A stretch of 55,902 nucleotides of DNA, from assembly GCF_006874475.1 (NCBI RefSeq), contig NZ_VIRM01000062.1, positions 1-55,902 on the forward strand, read 5' to 3'. Position 1 is the first letter of the stretch; every line of letters starts with the position of its first letter. Shown piece by piece: positions 47,778-55,902 of the stretch. A model generated the notes under the pieces. It searched no databases and was not told the DNA's origin. It saw only the letters and a program-made list of their open reading frames with translations. The stretch is from Microbispora hainanensis (GTDB lineage Bacteria > Actinomycetota > Actinomycetes > Streptosporangiales > Streptosporangiaceae). The position numbers and the translations under genes are program-made.

Positions 47778-49606
47778 ATGACTGCGCTGGGGTCGATCGA
47801 GGACGCCGATAGCGGCCCATCTGCGCGCAAATCCGCGGTTCTGCTGGTGCTGCAGTACTACTTCGGCGAGCTGCGGCGCCAATGGCGGGTCGCGGTGCCC
47901 GCACTGACGTTGCCGGCCATCGGGAACATCTGCCTGTTCTACCTGGCGCCGCTGGCGGTGGCCGGGCTCGTGGGGCATCTGTCCGAGGGCGGGGACGGCA
48001 CCGTCGGCGTGCTGCTGCCGTACGTCCTCGGCTTCGGCGCGATGCTGCTGGCGGGCGAGGCGCTGTGGCGGGTGGGGCTGCACTTCCTCAACCGCGCCGA
48101 CGCCCGGGGCATCGAGCGGCTCGGCGTGGTGGGCATGGACGAGCTGCTGGCCAAGGACGCCGCGTTCTTCCACGACAACTTCGCGGGCTCGCTCACCAAG
48201 CGGGTCATCGGGTTCTCCTCCAGGTTCGAGGAGTTCGTCGACACGCTCACCTTCTCGGTCGTCGCCAAGCTGGTGCCCCTGATTTTCGCCTCGGTTGTGT
48301 TGTGGCGATACCACCCACTGCTGGTCGTCGTCCTCGTGGGCCTCGTCATCGTCAGCGGCGTTCTCGTCACCCCGCTCATCCGCCGCCGCCGGGTGCTGGT
48401 CGACAAGCGCGAGGCCGCCAAGGTGCGGGTGTCGGGGCACGTCGCCGACGTGCTGGCCAACATGGACACGGTCCGCGCGTTCGCCGCGGAGGAGCGCGAA
48501 GCCGCCGAATATCGGGCGAGGATCGCCGAGCAGCGCAGGTTGTCCCTGCGGTCCTGGGACTACGGCAACCTCCGGGTGGATACCGTCGTCGCCCCGCTGT
48601 CGGTGCTCACCAGCACCGTGGGCCTGCTCCTCGCCGTTGCGCTCCGCGGCGGCCTCGGCGTGGAGGCCATCGTGGTGACGTTCACCTACTACACGAACAC
48701 GATCAGCATCATGTTCGAGTTCAACCAGATCTACCGGCGCGTCGAGAGCGTGCTCACCGAGGCGGCCCAGTTCACCGAGCTGCTTCTCGTGCCGCCCACC
48801 GTGGTGGATGCGGTCGATCCGCAGCCGCTGCGCCCCGTGGACGCGAGCATCCGCTTCGAGCGGGTGCGGTTCGGGTATGGCGGCGGCACGCCCCTGTTCG
48901 ACGGCCTGGACCTCGACATCCGCAGCGGCGCCAAGATCGGGCTGGTCGGCCAGTCAGGCGGCGGCAAGAGCACGCTCACCCGGCTGTTGCTGCGGCTCAT
49001 GGACGTGGACGGAGGCAGGATCCTGATCGGCGGCCAGGACATCGCCCGGCTGCGTCAGGCCGACCTGCGCAGCCTGATCGCCTACGTGCCGCAGGAGCCC
49101 GCCATGTTCCACCGGTCCGTACGCGACAACCTCGCGTTCGCCCGGCCGGGCGCCACCGAGGCCGAGATCCTCCGGGCCGCGCGGGCGGCGCACGTCACGG
49201 AGTTCGTCGAGTCGCTGCCGGACGGGTTCGACACCCTGGTCGGCGAGCGCGGCGTCAGCTCTCCGGCGGCCAGCGGCAACGCATCGCGCTCGCCCGCGCC
49301 ATCCTGCGCGACGCCCCGATCCTGCTGCTCGACGAGGCGACCAGCGCGCTCGACTCCGAGAGCGAGATCCTCGTCCAGGAAGCCCTCTGGCAGTTGATGG
49401 AGGACCGTACGGCGCTCGTGGTCGCGCACCGACTGAGCACCGTCGTCCGCATGGACCGGCTTATCGTGCTCAACCGGGGACAGGTCGTGGAGCAGGGCAG
49501 CCACCACGAACTGCTCCAGGCCGACGGCCCCTACGCCCGGCTCTGGCACCACCAGTCCGGAGGCTTCCTCGTCGAACAGGACGCCCCGGACGCGCTCCAC
49601 CGCTGA
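47778..49606 (+). pseudogene. ABC exporter (permease-ATPase) disrupted by a frameshift
   Basis: A fused ABC exporter of about 609 residues. ATG 47778 has GGGGGAGGG five bases upstream. Six membrane helices precede the nucleotide-binding domain (Walker A LVGQSGGGKST; RSLIAYVPQEPAMFHRSVRD is the Q-loop region). The frame breaks at 49255-49260: VGERGV should continue into the LSGGQRQR signature, but one base is missing (expected GTCAAGCTC, seen GTCAGCTC). The remainder (QLSGGQRQRIALARAILRDA, ILLLDEATSALDSES, VAHRLSTVV) resumes in the other frame to 49606. Either a real pseudogene or a sequencing error in one base. Confidence 0.85.
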
Positions 49607-49633
49607 CGCCGTACGGCGGAGCGGCCGGACGGG

Positions 49634-50650
49634 TCACGGGAGCGGCATGGTGGTCGACTCCCGGACCACGAGCCGGCAGGGGTGGGCGTGCCGGCCGGGG
49701 GAGGGGGAGCCGTTGATGGCGGCCAGGAGCATCTCCGCCGCCGACCGGCCGAGCCCTTCGAGGTCGAGATCGATGCTGGTCAGCGGCGGCTGGCAGGCCT
49801 CGGTCATGACGTCCCAGTTGTCGAAGCCGATGAGGGCGACGTCCTGGGGCACCCGGCGGCCGGCGGCCCGCAGCGCGTCGCAGACGCCCCGGGCGATCTG
49901 GTCGCTGCCGCAGAAGACGGCGTCGAACTCGGACCGGCCGGCGAGGAGGATGCCGACGGCCTGACGGCCCCACACCTCGCTCCATCCGCCGAACAGCGGC
50001 GGCGCGACCAGGGACAGCCCGTCCTCGGCGAGGCGCTCGGCGGCGGCCGCCGCGCGCACCCGGGCGGAGTTGTGGTGCTCGGGCCCGGTGACGTGGGCGA
50101 TCCGGGTGCGTCCGACGGCGAGGAGGTGCTCGACCGCCTTGCGGGCGCCGCCCGCCTCGTCGGGGACCACGGAGCAGTCGCCGGGGTCGGCGGAGCTGAT
50201 GAACGCGTAGACCACGGGCACGGGCAGGTTGGCGCCGATGGGCGCCCGCGCCTCGGTGCGCCGGCCGGTGACGATCATGCCGTCGACCCGGCGGCTGAGG
50301 AGGGTCTTGACGTAGTACTGCTCGCGGATGGGATCGTCGCGCCCGTCACAGAGGAAGACCGACATCTCCCCGGCGCCCAGCGCGTCCTCCGCGCCCATCA
50401 GCACGGGGATGCTGAACCGCCCGATCGTGTCGGTGGTGATCATGCCGACCGTGTAGGTGCGGCCCGAGTGCAGGCTGCGGGCGCCCGCGTTGGCCTCGAA
50501 GCTGAGCTGCCGGGCCGCCTCCCTGACGCGCATGCGGGTCTCCTCCCGCAGCGATCCGCGTCCGTTGAGCGCCTTGGAGGCCGTGCCCACCGACACCCCG
50601 GCCAGCGCCGCGACGTCGGCGATCGTGGCATGACGCTCCAGCTTTCCCAC
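49634..50650 (-). CDS. LacI-family transcriptional regulator
   Basis: A 338-residue LacI regulator. The helix-turn-helix is ATIADVAALAGVSVGTASKA then LNGRGSLREETRMRVREAAR. The periplasmic-binding-like core is YTVGMITTDTIGRFSIPVLM, RVDGMIVTGRR, VALIGFDNWDVMTEACQPPL and SIDLDLEGLGRSAAEMLLAA. GTG 50650 has GGAGG five bases upstream. It represses in the absence of an effector sugar. Divergent from the GH127 gene, with an operator between them, so the effector is probably an arabinofuranose derivative. Confidence 0.9.
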   Translation of the reverse strand: MGKLERHATIADVAALAGVSVGTASKALNGRGSLREETRMRVREAARQLSFEANAGARSLHSGRTYTVGMITTDTIGRFSIPVLMGAEDALGAGEMSVFLCDGRDDPIREQYYVKTLLSRRVDGMIVTGRRTEARAPIGANLPVPVVYAFISSADPGDCSVVPDEAGGARKAVEHLLAVGRTRIAHVTGPEHHNSARVRAAAAAERLAEDGLSLVAPPLFGGWSEVWGRQAVGILLAGRSEFDAVFCGSDQIARGVCDALRAAGRRVPQDVALIGFDNWDVMTEACQPPLTSIDLDLEGLGRSAAEMLLAAINGSPSPGRHAHPCRLVVRESTTMPLP

Positions 50651-51008
50651 GTTTCCTCCACTTTCCTTGAGGGGTTGCCTGGCACCCACTCTATAGGCCG
50701 TACGTGCGACGACGAAGCCGCTGTAACAACGCGGAAACAGGCTATTGACGGCCTGGAAGGCGGTTGGATACCGTGACGGCAATCGTTTTCCTAGTTTCCT
50801 AACGCGAGCGACTTGCCCCAGGGCTTCTCGCTTCGCCACGCACCAGGGAGGTCCGCCTCGGCGGACCTCCCACGTCCCTCGCCATGAGCCGGAGACTCCT
50901 CGGCGGCGTGCCGGACGACCCCTGCACGACCCCTGCACGACCCCTGCACGAGCACCGCACGACCACTGCAGGACCACTGCAGGACCACTGCTCCACGAAA
51001 GATGAGGC
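50651..51008. promoter_or_regulatory. lacI-GH127 divergent control region
   Basis: A 358-bp region with no gene. In order it holds a LacI-type operator (GGCAATCGTTTTCC, 50778-50791, CG-centred; its complement GGAAAACGATTGCC matches at 10 of 14), a perfect 12-bp stem GGGAGGTCCGCC/GGCGGACCTCCC (50846-50871) and a tandem array of ~12-bp units (GACCCCTGCAC, then GACCACTGCAG; 50916-50993). The hairpin may be a leader attenuator of the GH127 transcript. The ribosome site is a weak GATGAGG. Confidence 0.7.
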
Positions 51009-53027
51009 ATGACTGAGCAGAAGTTGTCAGAGACCTCCCCGGCCGACCTCCGTGGCTCGGCGGAGCCGGTAGCGCTGCGTGGTTCTGCGGGGCCTGCCGC
51101 GCTGCGTGGTTCTGCGGGGTCTGCCGCCCCGGGGCCCGGGGCGGTCGCCGCGCTGTGGCCGCTGAGCCCGGACCAGGCCCGTCTCGATCCGGGAGGACTG
51201 CTGGGGCAGTGGCAGCGGCGCAACGCCGCGGACACGCTGCCGCACTGCGTGGACAACCTGCACCGCGCCGGGAACATCGGCAACCTCCGCGCCGCCGCGG
51301 GTGAGCCGGACACGGCGTTCGCCGGCATGTGGTTCGCCGACTCCGACGTCCACAAGACGCTGGAGGCCGCCGCCTGGGAGCTTGGCACCTCGCCCGGCGA
51401 CGAGGCGCTGCGGTCGTTCGTGGAGGACACGGTCGCGTTGCTCGCCCGCGCCCAGCAGGCGGACGGCTACCTCAACTCCTACTTCACGGTCGTCGCACCG
51501 GACGAGCGGTGGCGCAAGCCCGACTGGAGCCACGAGCTCTACTGCGCCGGCCACCTCTTCCAGGCGGCGGTGGCCGCGGCCCGCACCGGCGCGAGCCCCG
51601 AGCTGGTGACCGTGGCCCGGCGGTTCGCCGACCTGCTGGTGGAGCGGTTCGGCCCGGACGGCGTCGAGGAGGTCTGCGGGCATCCGGAGATCGAGACCGC
51701 GCTCGCCGAGCTCTATCGGCTGACCGGCCACCGGCCCTATCTCGATCTGGCGCGCCGGTTCCTCGACCTGCGCGGACGCGGGCTGCTCGGGCACGGGCGG
51801 TTCGGGCCCGCCTACTACCAGGACCACGTGCCCGTACGGGAGGCCCGCGAGGTCACCGGCCATGCCGTACGTCAGCTCTACCTGCTGGCCGGGATGGTCG
51901 ACGTGGGCGTGGAGACGGGCGACCACATGCTGCTGGACGCGGCCGAGCGACTGTGGGAGGACGCCGTCAACCGGCGCACCTACGTGACCGGGGCGCACGG
52001 CTCGCGCCACCGCGATGAGGCGTACGGCGACCCGTACGAGCTGCCGGCCGACCGGGCGTACGCCGAGACCTGCGCGGCGATCGCGAGCGTCCACCTGAAC
52101 TGGCGGCTGCTGCTGGCCACCGGCCGGGCCCGCTACGCCGACGAGATGGAGCGGGCGCTCTACAACGCGGTCGCCCCCGCCGTGTCGTCCGACGGCAGGC
52201 ACTTCTTCTACTCCAACCCCCTCCAGTTGCGCACGGGACATTCGAGCTCCGGCGAGGAGGCGGCGGCGCGCCGGTTGTCCTGGTATTCGTGCGCCTGCTG
52301 CCCGCCCAACATCGCCCGGCTGATGGCCTCGCTGCACGGCTATCTCGCGACCGCCCACGACGACGGCCTGCAGATCCACCTGTACGCCTCGGGCAGCGTG
52401 GACGCCGTGGTCGCGGGCGCCGCCGCACACGTGGACGTACGCACCGAATATCCCTGGCAGGGCCGGATCGAGCTGACGGTGAGCGCCGAGACCACCGCCT
52501 CGTGGACGCTCTCGCTGCGCGTGCCGGCCTGGTGCGACGCGTACACGGTCAGGATCGACGGCGGCCCGGTGATGGCCCCCGTGCGGGACGGCTACATCCG
52601 GCTCACCCGGGTCTGGGCGCCGGGCACGACGGTCGTCCTCGACCTCGACATGCCCGTACGGCACGTGACCGCGCATCCGCGCGTGGACGCGGCGCGGGGC
52701 TGCGTCGCCCTGGCGCGCGGCCCGCTCGTGTACTGCCTGGAGCAGGCCGACCTGCCGCCCGGCACGGTCCTCGAAGACGTGCGGCTCGACCCCGCCGCCC
52801 CCGCGGTCACCGCCGCGTCGACCACATCGGGCGAGAACACGCCGGACATCCCCGTCGTGATCAACGTCGGAGGGCAGGTCGCCCACGTGGGCGACTCGCT
52901 GTACGTCACCGGGAGAAGGCGGGAGCGGCCGGGCACGCCGCTCACGCTCACGGCGGTGCCGTACTTCCTGTGGGGCAACCGGAGCGAGGGCCCGATGCGG
53001 GTCTGGATCCCGGTCGCCACGCCATGA
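51009..53027 (+). CDS. GH127 beta-L-arabinofuranosidase
   Basis: A 672-residue GH127 enzyme with no signal peptide. AYAETCAAI gives Glu353 and Cys355, and WYSCACCPPNIARL gives Cys428, Cys430 and Cys431. The zinc-bound catalytic Cys pair in C-C-P-P-N and the E-x-C ligands match the Bifidobacterium enzyme HypBA1. The (alpha/alpha)6 barrel (~60-430) is followed by beta domains (WTLSLRVPAWCDAYTVRIDG, CVALARGPLVYCLE). The N-terminal 45 residues are an unusual tandem LRGSAGPAA repeat. It releases L-arabinose from beta-arabinofuranosides of plant glycoproteins or mycobacterial-type glycans. Regulated by the divergent LacI protein. Confidence 0.92.
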   Translation: MTEQKLSETSPADLRGSAEPVALRGSAGPAALRGSAGSAAPGPGAVAALWPLSPDQARLDPGGLLGQWQRRNAADTLPHCVDNLHRAGNIGNLRAAAGEPDTAFAGMWFADSDVHKTLEAAAWELGTSPGDEALRSFVEDTVALLARAQQADGYLNSYFTVVAPDERWRKPDWSHELYCAGHLFQAAVAAARTGASPELVTVARRFADLLVERFGPDGVEEVCGHPEIETALAELYRLTGHRPYLDLARRFLDLRGRGLLGHGRFGPAYYQDHVPVREAREVTGHAVRQLYLLAGMVDVGVETGDHMLLDAAERLWEDAVNRRTYVTGAHGSRHRDEAYGDPYELPADRAYAETCAAIASVHLNWRLLLATGRARYADEMERALYNAVAPAVSSDGRHFFYSNPLQLRTGHSSSGEEAAARRLSWYSCACCPPNIARLMASLHGYLATAHDDGLQIHLYASGSVDAVVAGAAAHVDVRTEYPWQGRIELTVSAETTASWTLSLRVPAWCDAYTVRIDGGPVMAPVRDGYIRLTRVWAPGTTVVLDLDMPVRHVTAHPRVDAARGCVALARGPLVYCLEQADLPPGTVLEDVRLDPAAPAVTAASTTSGENTPDIPVVINVGGQVAHVGDSLYVTGRRRERPGTPLTLTAVPYFLWGNRSEGPMRVWIPVATP

Positions 53028-53029
53028 TT

Positions 53030-53133
53030 CCGCGGGCCGCAGACCATGCACAGACCATGCACAGACCATGCGGCCCGCGGCGACACAGGGAACCGCCCGC
53101 GGCGCGCGCCGCCGGATTCGGGGCGGGCGGTTC
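53030..53133. other. Two hairpins in the GH127 intergenic region
   Basis: CCGCGGGCCGCA (53030-53041) and TGCGGCCCGCGG (53069-53080) enclose three copies of a GACCATGCACA unit. GAACCGCCCGC (53090-53100) and GCGGGCGGTTC (53123-53133) form a second stem. They could stop or process the transcript after GH127 and so set expression of the downstream hydrolase. Confidence 0.6.
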
Positions 53134-53190
53134 CCGGCTTCACCTCCTCTCCACCCCCCACCTGAGCCCCAGAAAGAGCGAGGTAGGTAC

Positions 53191-54933
53191 ATGCGCAGAC
53201 CCCGACGCACGACCCCGCTGCCCGCGCTGGCCGTATCGCTGTCCGTATCGCTGTCCGTGTCACTGTCCGTGTCACTGGTCGGGGCGCTCGTCCCGATCGC
53301 GCCCGCCGAGGCGGCGGGCGCCACCCTGACGGTGAACGTGGCCCAGCCCTTCCGGCCCGTCACCCAGGTCGCCGCCGGCGGCCTGTACGGCCTGGCGGAG
53401 AACAGCAGGCCGGCCGACTCCGCGCTGCTGCCGCTGAAGGTCAACTCGCTGACGCAGCCCGCGCCGGGCGTGGGACAGCGGCCCAACGGCCAGCCGCCCG
53501 GCGGCGACGCGCTGCTCGTGGCCCCGCAGGCCACCCGCGTCGGGGCGGGGGAATTCATCCGGATGCCGGACATCTACCCGAACTTCCCCTATCAGTGGGT
53601 GAGCTGGAACGACTGGCTGGCGAAGGTGAACACGATGGCCGGGGCCCGCCGCAACGCGACCACGGTGACCAACGTCATCGGCTGGGAGCTGTGGAACGAG
53701 CCCGACTGGACCTGGAACACCTCCGCGGCCGGGTCGTTCAACGACGGCTGGACGCGCACCTACCGGGCGGTGCGGGCGCTCGACACCACGACGCCGATCG
53801 TCGGCCCGAGCACCTCCTACTACAACCGCTCCTGGTTGTCGTCGTTCCTGAGCAGCGCCAAGGCCGCGGGCACGCTGCCCGACGTCATCTGCTGGCACGA
53901 GCTGGGCGACCCCACCGCCATCGCCGCGCACATCGCCGACTACCGCTCCCTTGAGTCCTCGCTCGGCATCAGCCCCCGCCGCATCGCGATCAACGAGTAC
54001 GCCGCGACGAGCGAGGTGGACGTCCCCGGCCGGATCGCCAGCTACGTCGCCAAGTTCGAGCGCGCCGGCGTCGAGATGGCCCACCGGGCGTTCTGGTACG
54101 AATACGGCACCATGAACGGGCTCGTCGTCAACAACAGCCAGCCCACCGGCACCTGGTGGCTCTACAAGTGGTACGGCGACATGGCCGGCCGCATGGTCGC
54201 CACCACCCCGGCCACCCAGACCGGGCTGGACGGCTTCGCCTCCTACGACTCCACCCGCAAGATCGTCAACGTGGTCTTCGGCAACGAGTCGGGCACCAAC
54301 ACGGTGCGCGTCACCGGCATCGGCGCGCTGGGCTCCTCGGTGCGGGTGACCCTGCAGTCGACTCCCGCGAGCGGCCGCTTCACCGCCGTGACCGCGCCCA
54401 CGACCATCTCGACGAGCACCTCCACCGTGAGCAACGGGCAGATCAGCGTCTCGGTGCCGAACATGTCGGCGACGAGCGCCTACAACCTGGTGATCCAGCC
54501 GGTCGGCGGCGTGCCGTCCTACCAGCAGCGTTACGAGGCGGAGAACGCGTCGGTCTTCCGCGCCCAGCGGCTGACGAGCTCCAGCGCGTCCGAGGGCGGT
54601 TACGTGGGGCGCATCGACAACAACAACGGCGACCACACCACGGACAGCTACGTCGACTTCGTGGTGAACGTGCCCACGGCCCGGGCGTACACGATGACCA
54701 TCGGCTACGCCAACGGCACCGGGGCGACCGCGACACAGGGGCTGGCGTACAACGGCGGCGCCTGGACGACGGTCAGCTATCCGCCCACGGCCGGCTGGGG
54801 CCAGTTCGGCGCGACGGTGAGCACCACGGTGAACCTGCGGGCGGGCTACAACGTGATCCGCCTCGCCAAGGGGTCCCCCTACTTCGACGGCGGGACCGGC
54901 TATGCCGAGCTGGACTACATCCAGCTCACTTGA
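53191..54933 (+). CDS. Secreted clan GH-A glycoside hydrolase with C-terminal CBM6/35
   Basis: A 580-residue secreted protein starting at ATG 53191 (GAGGTAGG upstream). The signal peptide has a tandem SVSLSVSL repeat encoded by 12-bp DNA repeats. Residues ~45-340 form a TIM-barrel hydrolase of clan GH-A: VIGWELWNEPDWTW has acid/base Glu170 and IAINEYAATSEVDV has nucleophile Glu269. A beta domain follows (~350-445), then a CBM6/35-like module (~448-580; RYEAENASVFRAQ to GYAELDYIQLT). I cannot fix the family number (GH39-like is the best guess). It lies in the LacI/GH127 locus, so an arabinan- or arabinogalactan-related substrate is likely. Confidence 0.8.
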   Translation: MRRPRRTTPLPALAVSLSVSLSVSLSVSLVGALVPIAPAEAAGATLTVNVAQPFRPVTQVAAGGLYGLAENSRPADSALLPLKVNSLTQPAPGVGQRPNGQPPGGDALLVAPQATRVGAGEFIRMPDIYPNFPYQWVSWNDWLAKVNTMAGARRNATTVTNVIGWELWNEPDWTWNTSAAGSFNDGWTRTYRAVRALDTTTPIVGPSTSYYNRSWLSSFLSSAKAAGTLPDVICWHELGDPTAIAAHIADYRSLESSLGISPRRIAINEYAATSEVDVPGRIASYVAKFERAGVEMAHRAFWYEYGTMNGLVVNNSQPTGTWWLYKWYGDMAGRMVATTPATQTGLDGFASYDSTRKIVNVVFGNESGTNTVRVTGIGALGSSVRVTLQSTPASGRFTAVTAPTTISTSTSTVSNGQISVSVPNMSATSAYNLVIQPVGGVPSYQQRYEAENASVFRAQRLTSSSASEGGYVGRIDNNNGDHTTDSYVDFVVNVPTARAYTMTIGYANGTGATATQGLAYNGGAWTTVSYPPTAGWGQFGATVSTTVNLRAGYNVIRLAKGSPYFDGGTGYAELDYIQLT

Positions 54934-55041
54934 GCGCCACCCGAGCTCTCCACAGCGCGGGTTCGCACCCTGACCGCGCAGACCCGCTCCGGTGAACGAG
55001 ATGACAGCGGCCGGACGCCGGCCGTCGAAAGGAAGAACGAT

Positions 55042-55902
55042 ATGAGAAGCCTCGACAAAGGCCGGCGCGCCGCCGGTCTGGGCCTGGTGGTCCTCGCCGT
55101 CGCGGGCGGTCTGACCGCGTGCTCGTCACAGCCCGACGGCACCGATGCATCTTCGGCGGGTGCGAGCCAGGCCGCCGGGGGCGGGACCTACACGATCTGG
55201 GACCCCTACCCGCAGTTCGACGACTCCTCCGACTGGGTGAAGCTGCTCTCGCAGTGCGGCACCCAGGCCGGGGTGACCGTCAAGCGGACCGGCTACGACA
55301 CCACCGACCTGACGAACAAGGCGCTGCTGGCCGCGCAGCAGGGCAACTCGCCGGACGTGCTGATCGTGGACAACCCGGTCGTCTCGACGCTGGCCGAGGC
55401 CGGGGTGCTGACCTCGACCGACGAGACGAAGATCGACACCTCGGCCGCCTCGCCGAACCTGCTCGCGGCCGGTCAGCTCGGCGGCAAGACGTACGGCACC
55501 CCGATCGGGGCCAACACCCTCGCCCTCTACTACAACAAGGAGGTGCTGAAGAAGGCCGGGGTGGACGCCGACGCGGTGAAGGACTGGGCGTCGCTGACCG
55601 CGGCCCTGGAGAAGGTGAAGGCGGCGGGCAAGAAGGGCATCACGTTCGCAGGCATCGGCACCGAGGAGGGCAGCTTCCAGTTCCTGCCCTGGTTCTGGGG
55701 CTCCGGAGCGAACCTCACAAAGCTCGACTCGCCCGAGGGCGTCGCGGCGCTGTCGCTGTGGGCCGACTGGGTGAAGAAGGGTTACGCGCCGACCTCGGTC
55801 ATCAACAACACGCAGACCACGAGCTGGCAGGAGTTCGCGACCGGAGACTTCGCCTTCGGGGAGAACGGCACCTGGCAGCTCGCCAACGCGAAGAAGACGG
55901 GT
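55042..55902 (+). CDS. ABC sugar-binding lipoprotein (partial, 3' end beyond window)
   Basis: The 287 visible codons encode an extracytoplasmic solute-binding protein. The signal peptide is LGLVVLAVAGGLTACSS with lipobox LTAC, for lipid attachment, followed by a Ser/Ala/Gly linker. The type 1 binding-protein fold follows: TYTIWDPYPQFDDSSDWVKL, NSPDVLIVDNPVVSTLAEAG, YGTPIGANTLALYYNKEVLK. The frame is open at the right edge. ATG 55042 has AAAGGAAG upstream. It probably feeds an ABC importer for oligosaccharides released by the preceding hydrolases. It lies 108 bp after the GH-A gene. Confidence 0.9.
   Translation, partial: MRSLDKGRRAAGLGLVVLAVAGGLTACSSQPDGTDASSAGASQAAGGGTYTIWDPYPQFDDSSDWVKLLSQCGTQAGVTVKRTGYDTTDLTNKALLAAQQGNSPDVLIVDNPVVSTLAEAGVLTSTDETKIDTSAASPNLLAAGQLGGKTYGTPIGANTLALYYNKEVLKKAGVDADAVKDWASLTAALEKVKAAGKKGITFAGIGTEEGSFQFLPWFWGSGANLTKLDSPEGVAALSLWADWVKKGYAPTSVINNTQTTSWQEFATGDFAFGENGTWQLANAKKTG

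Noticed and set aside
51027..53573. 848-codon minus frame opposite GH127 and the next gene
   Set aside because: Runs across two well-supported genes and an intergenic region; Arg/Gly/Pro-rich with no domain, a normal high-GC shadow.

Overview
The window is from a high-GC actinobacterium. Evidence: about 70% GC, GTG/TTG starts, AGGAGG-type ribosome sites, an actinobacterial-type gas vesicle cluster, Asp23/DUF6286/AmaP genes, mycosin-like peptidases and many secreted carbohydrate-active enzymes with CBM2, discoidin and FN3 modules. Gene content and style fit Streptosporangiaceae (Nonomuraea/Microbispora-like), but no marker gene fixes the genus. No tRNA, rRNA, CRISPR array or complete insertion sequence was seen.

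Layout. (1) 0.1-7.1 kb: a palindrome-rich leader, then a tight four-gene plus-strand operon. It encodes a membrane-spanning sigma-like/zinc-finger/Ig-like fusion, a ParA/MinD-type ATPase, a single-pass protein like those beside actinobacterial conjugation genes, and a secreted Ser/Thr/Pro-rich protein. This is my best candidate for an undescribed system. (2) 7.1-13.6 kb: a truncated CDGSH iron-sulfur gene, then a full minus-strand gas vesicle cluster, in transcription order gvpY-Z-A-F-G-O-J-L-S-K. (3) 13.6-16.6 kb: a divergent Asp23/DUF6286/AmaP envelope-stress operon behind a sigma-B-like promoter. (4) 16.6-27.4 kb: DUF488, a GH12-CBM2 cellulase, a 1530-residue GH87-like enzyme, a GerMN protein, YwqG, a truncated haemoglobin and a GH36 alpha-galactosidase. 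(5) 27.5-38 kb: an XRE-ImmA/IrrE regulator pair, an orphan mycosin-like peptidase pair, DUF72/HhH, a methyltransferase behind a MITE-like element, an acyltransferase, an aldo/keto reductase beside a 5'-truncated TetR gene, a small secreted protein and TatA. (6) 38-49.6 kb: a CE15 glucuronoyl esterase with a coupled leader ORF, an OhrR-type regulator divergent from a 59-residue membrane protein, HxlR/DUF899, PPOX, a P-loop kinase, a DUF222-HNH protein, an rraA remnant, a polysaccharide deacetylase and a frameshifted ABC exporter. (7) 49.6-55.9 kb: a LacI-controlled locus with GH127 beta-L-arabinofuranosidase, a clan GH-A hydrolase and an ABC sugar-binding lipoprotein that runs off the right edge.

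How it works together. Regions 4, 6 and 7 equip the cell to break down plant and fungal polymers: cellulose, alpha-1,3-glucan, glucuronoxylan-lignin esters, galactosides and arabinofuranosides. Export would be by Sec or Tat, and control by LacI-type operators. Regions 2 and 3 look like paired envelope and stress-associated loci sharing one divergent intergenic region. Five broken or truncated genes and one MITE-like element mark sites of past rearrangement: CDGSH, TetR, rraA, the ABC exporter and the sequence around the MITE. A recurring oddity is short tandem repeats that begin at, and reiterate, the stop codon of the preceding gene.
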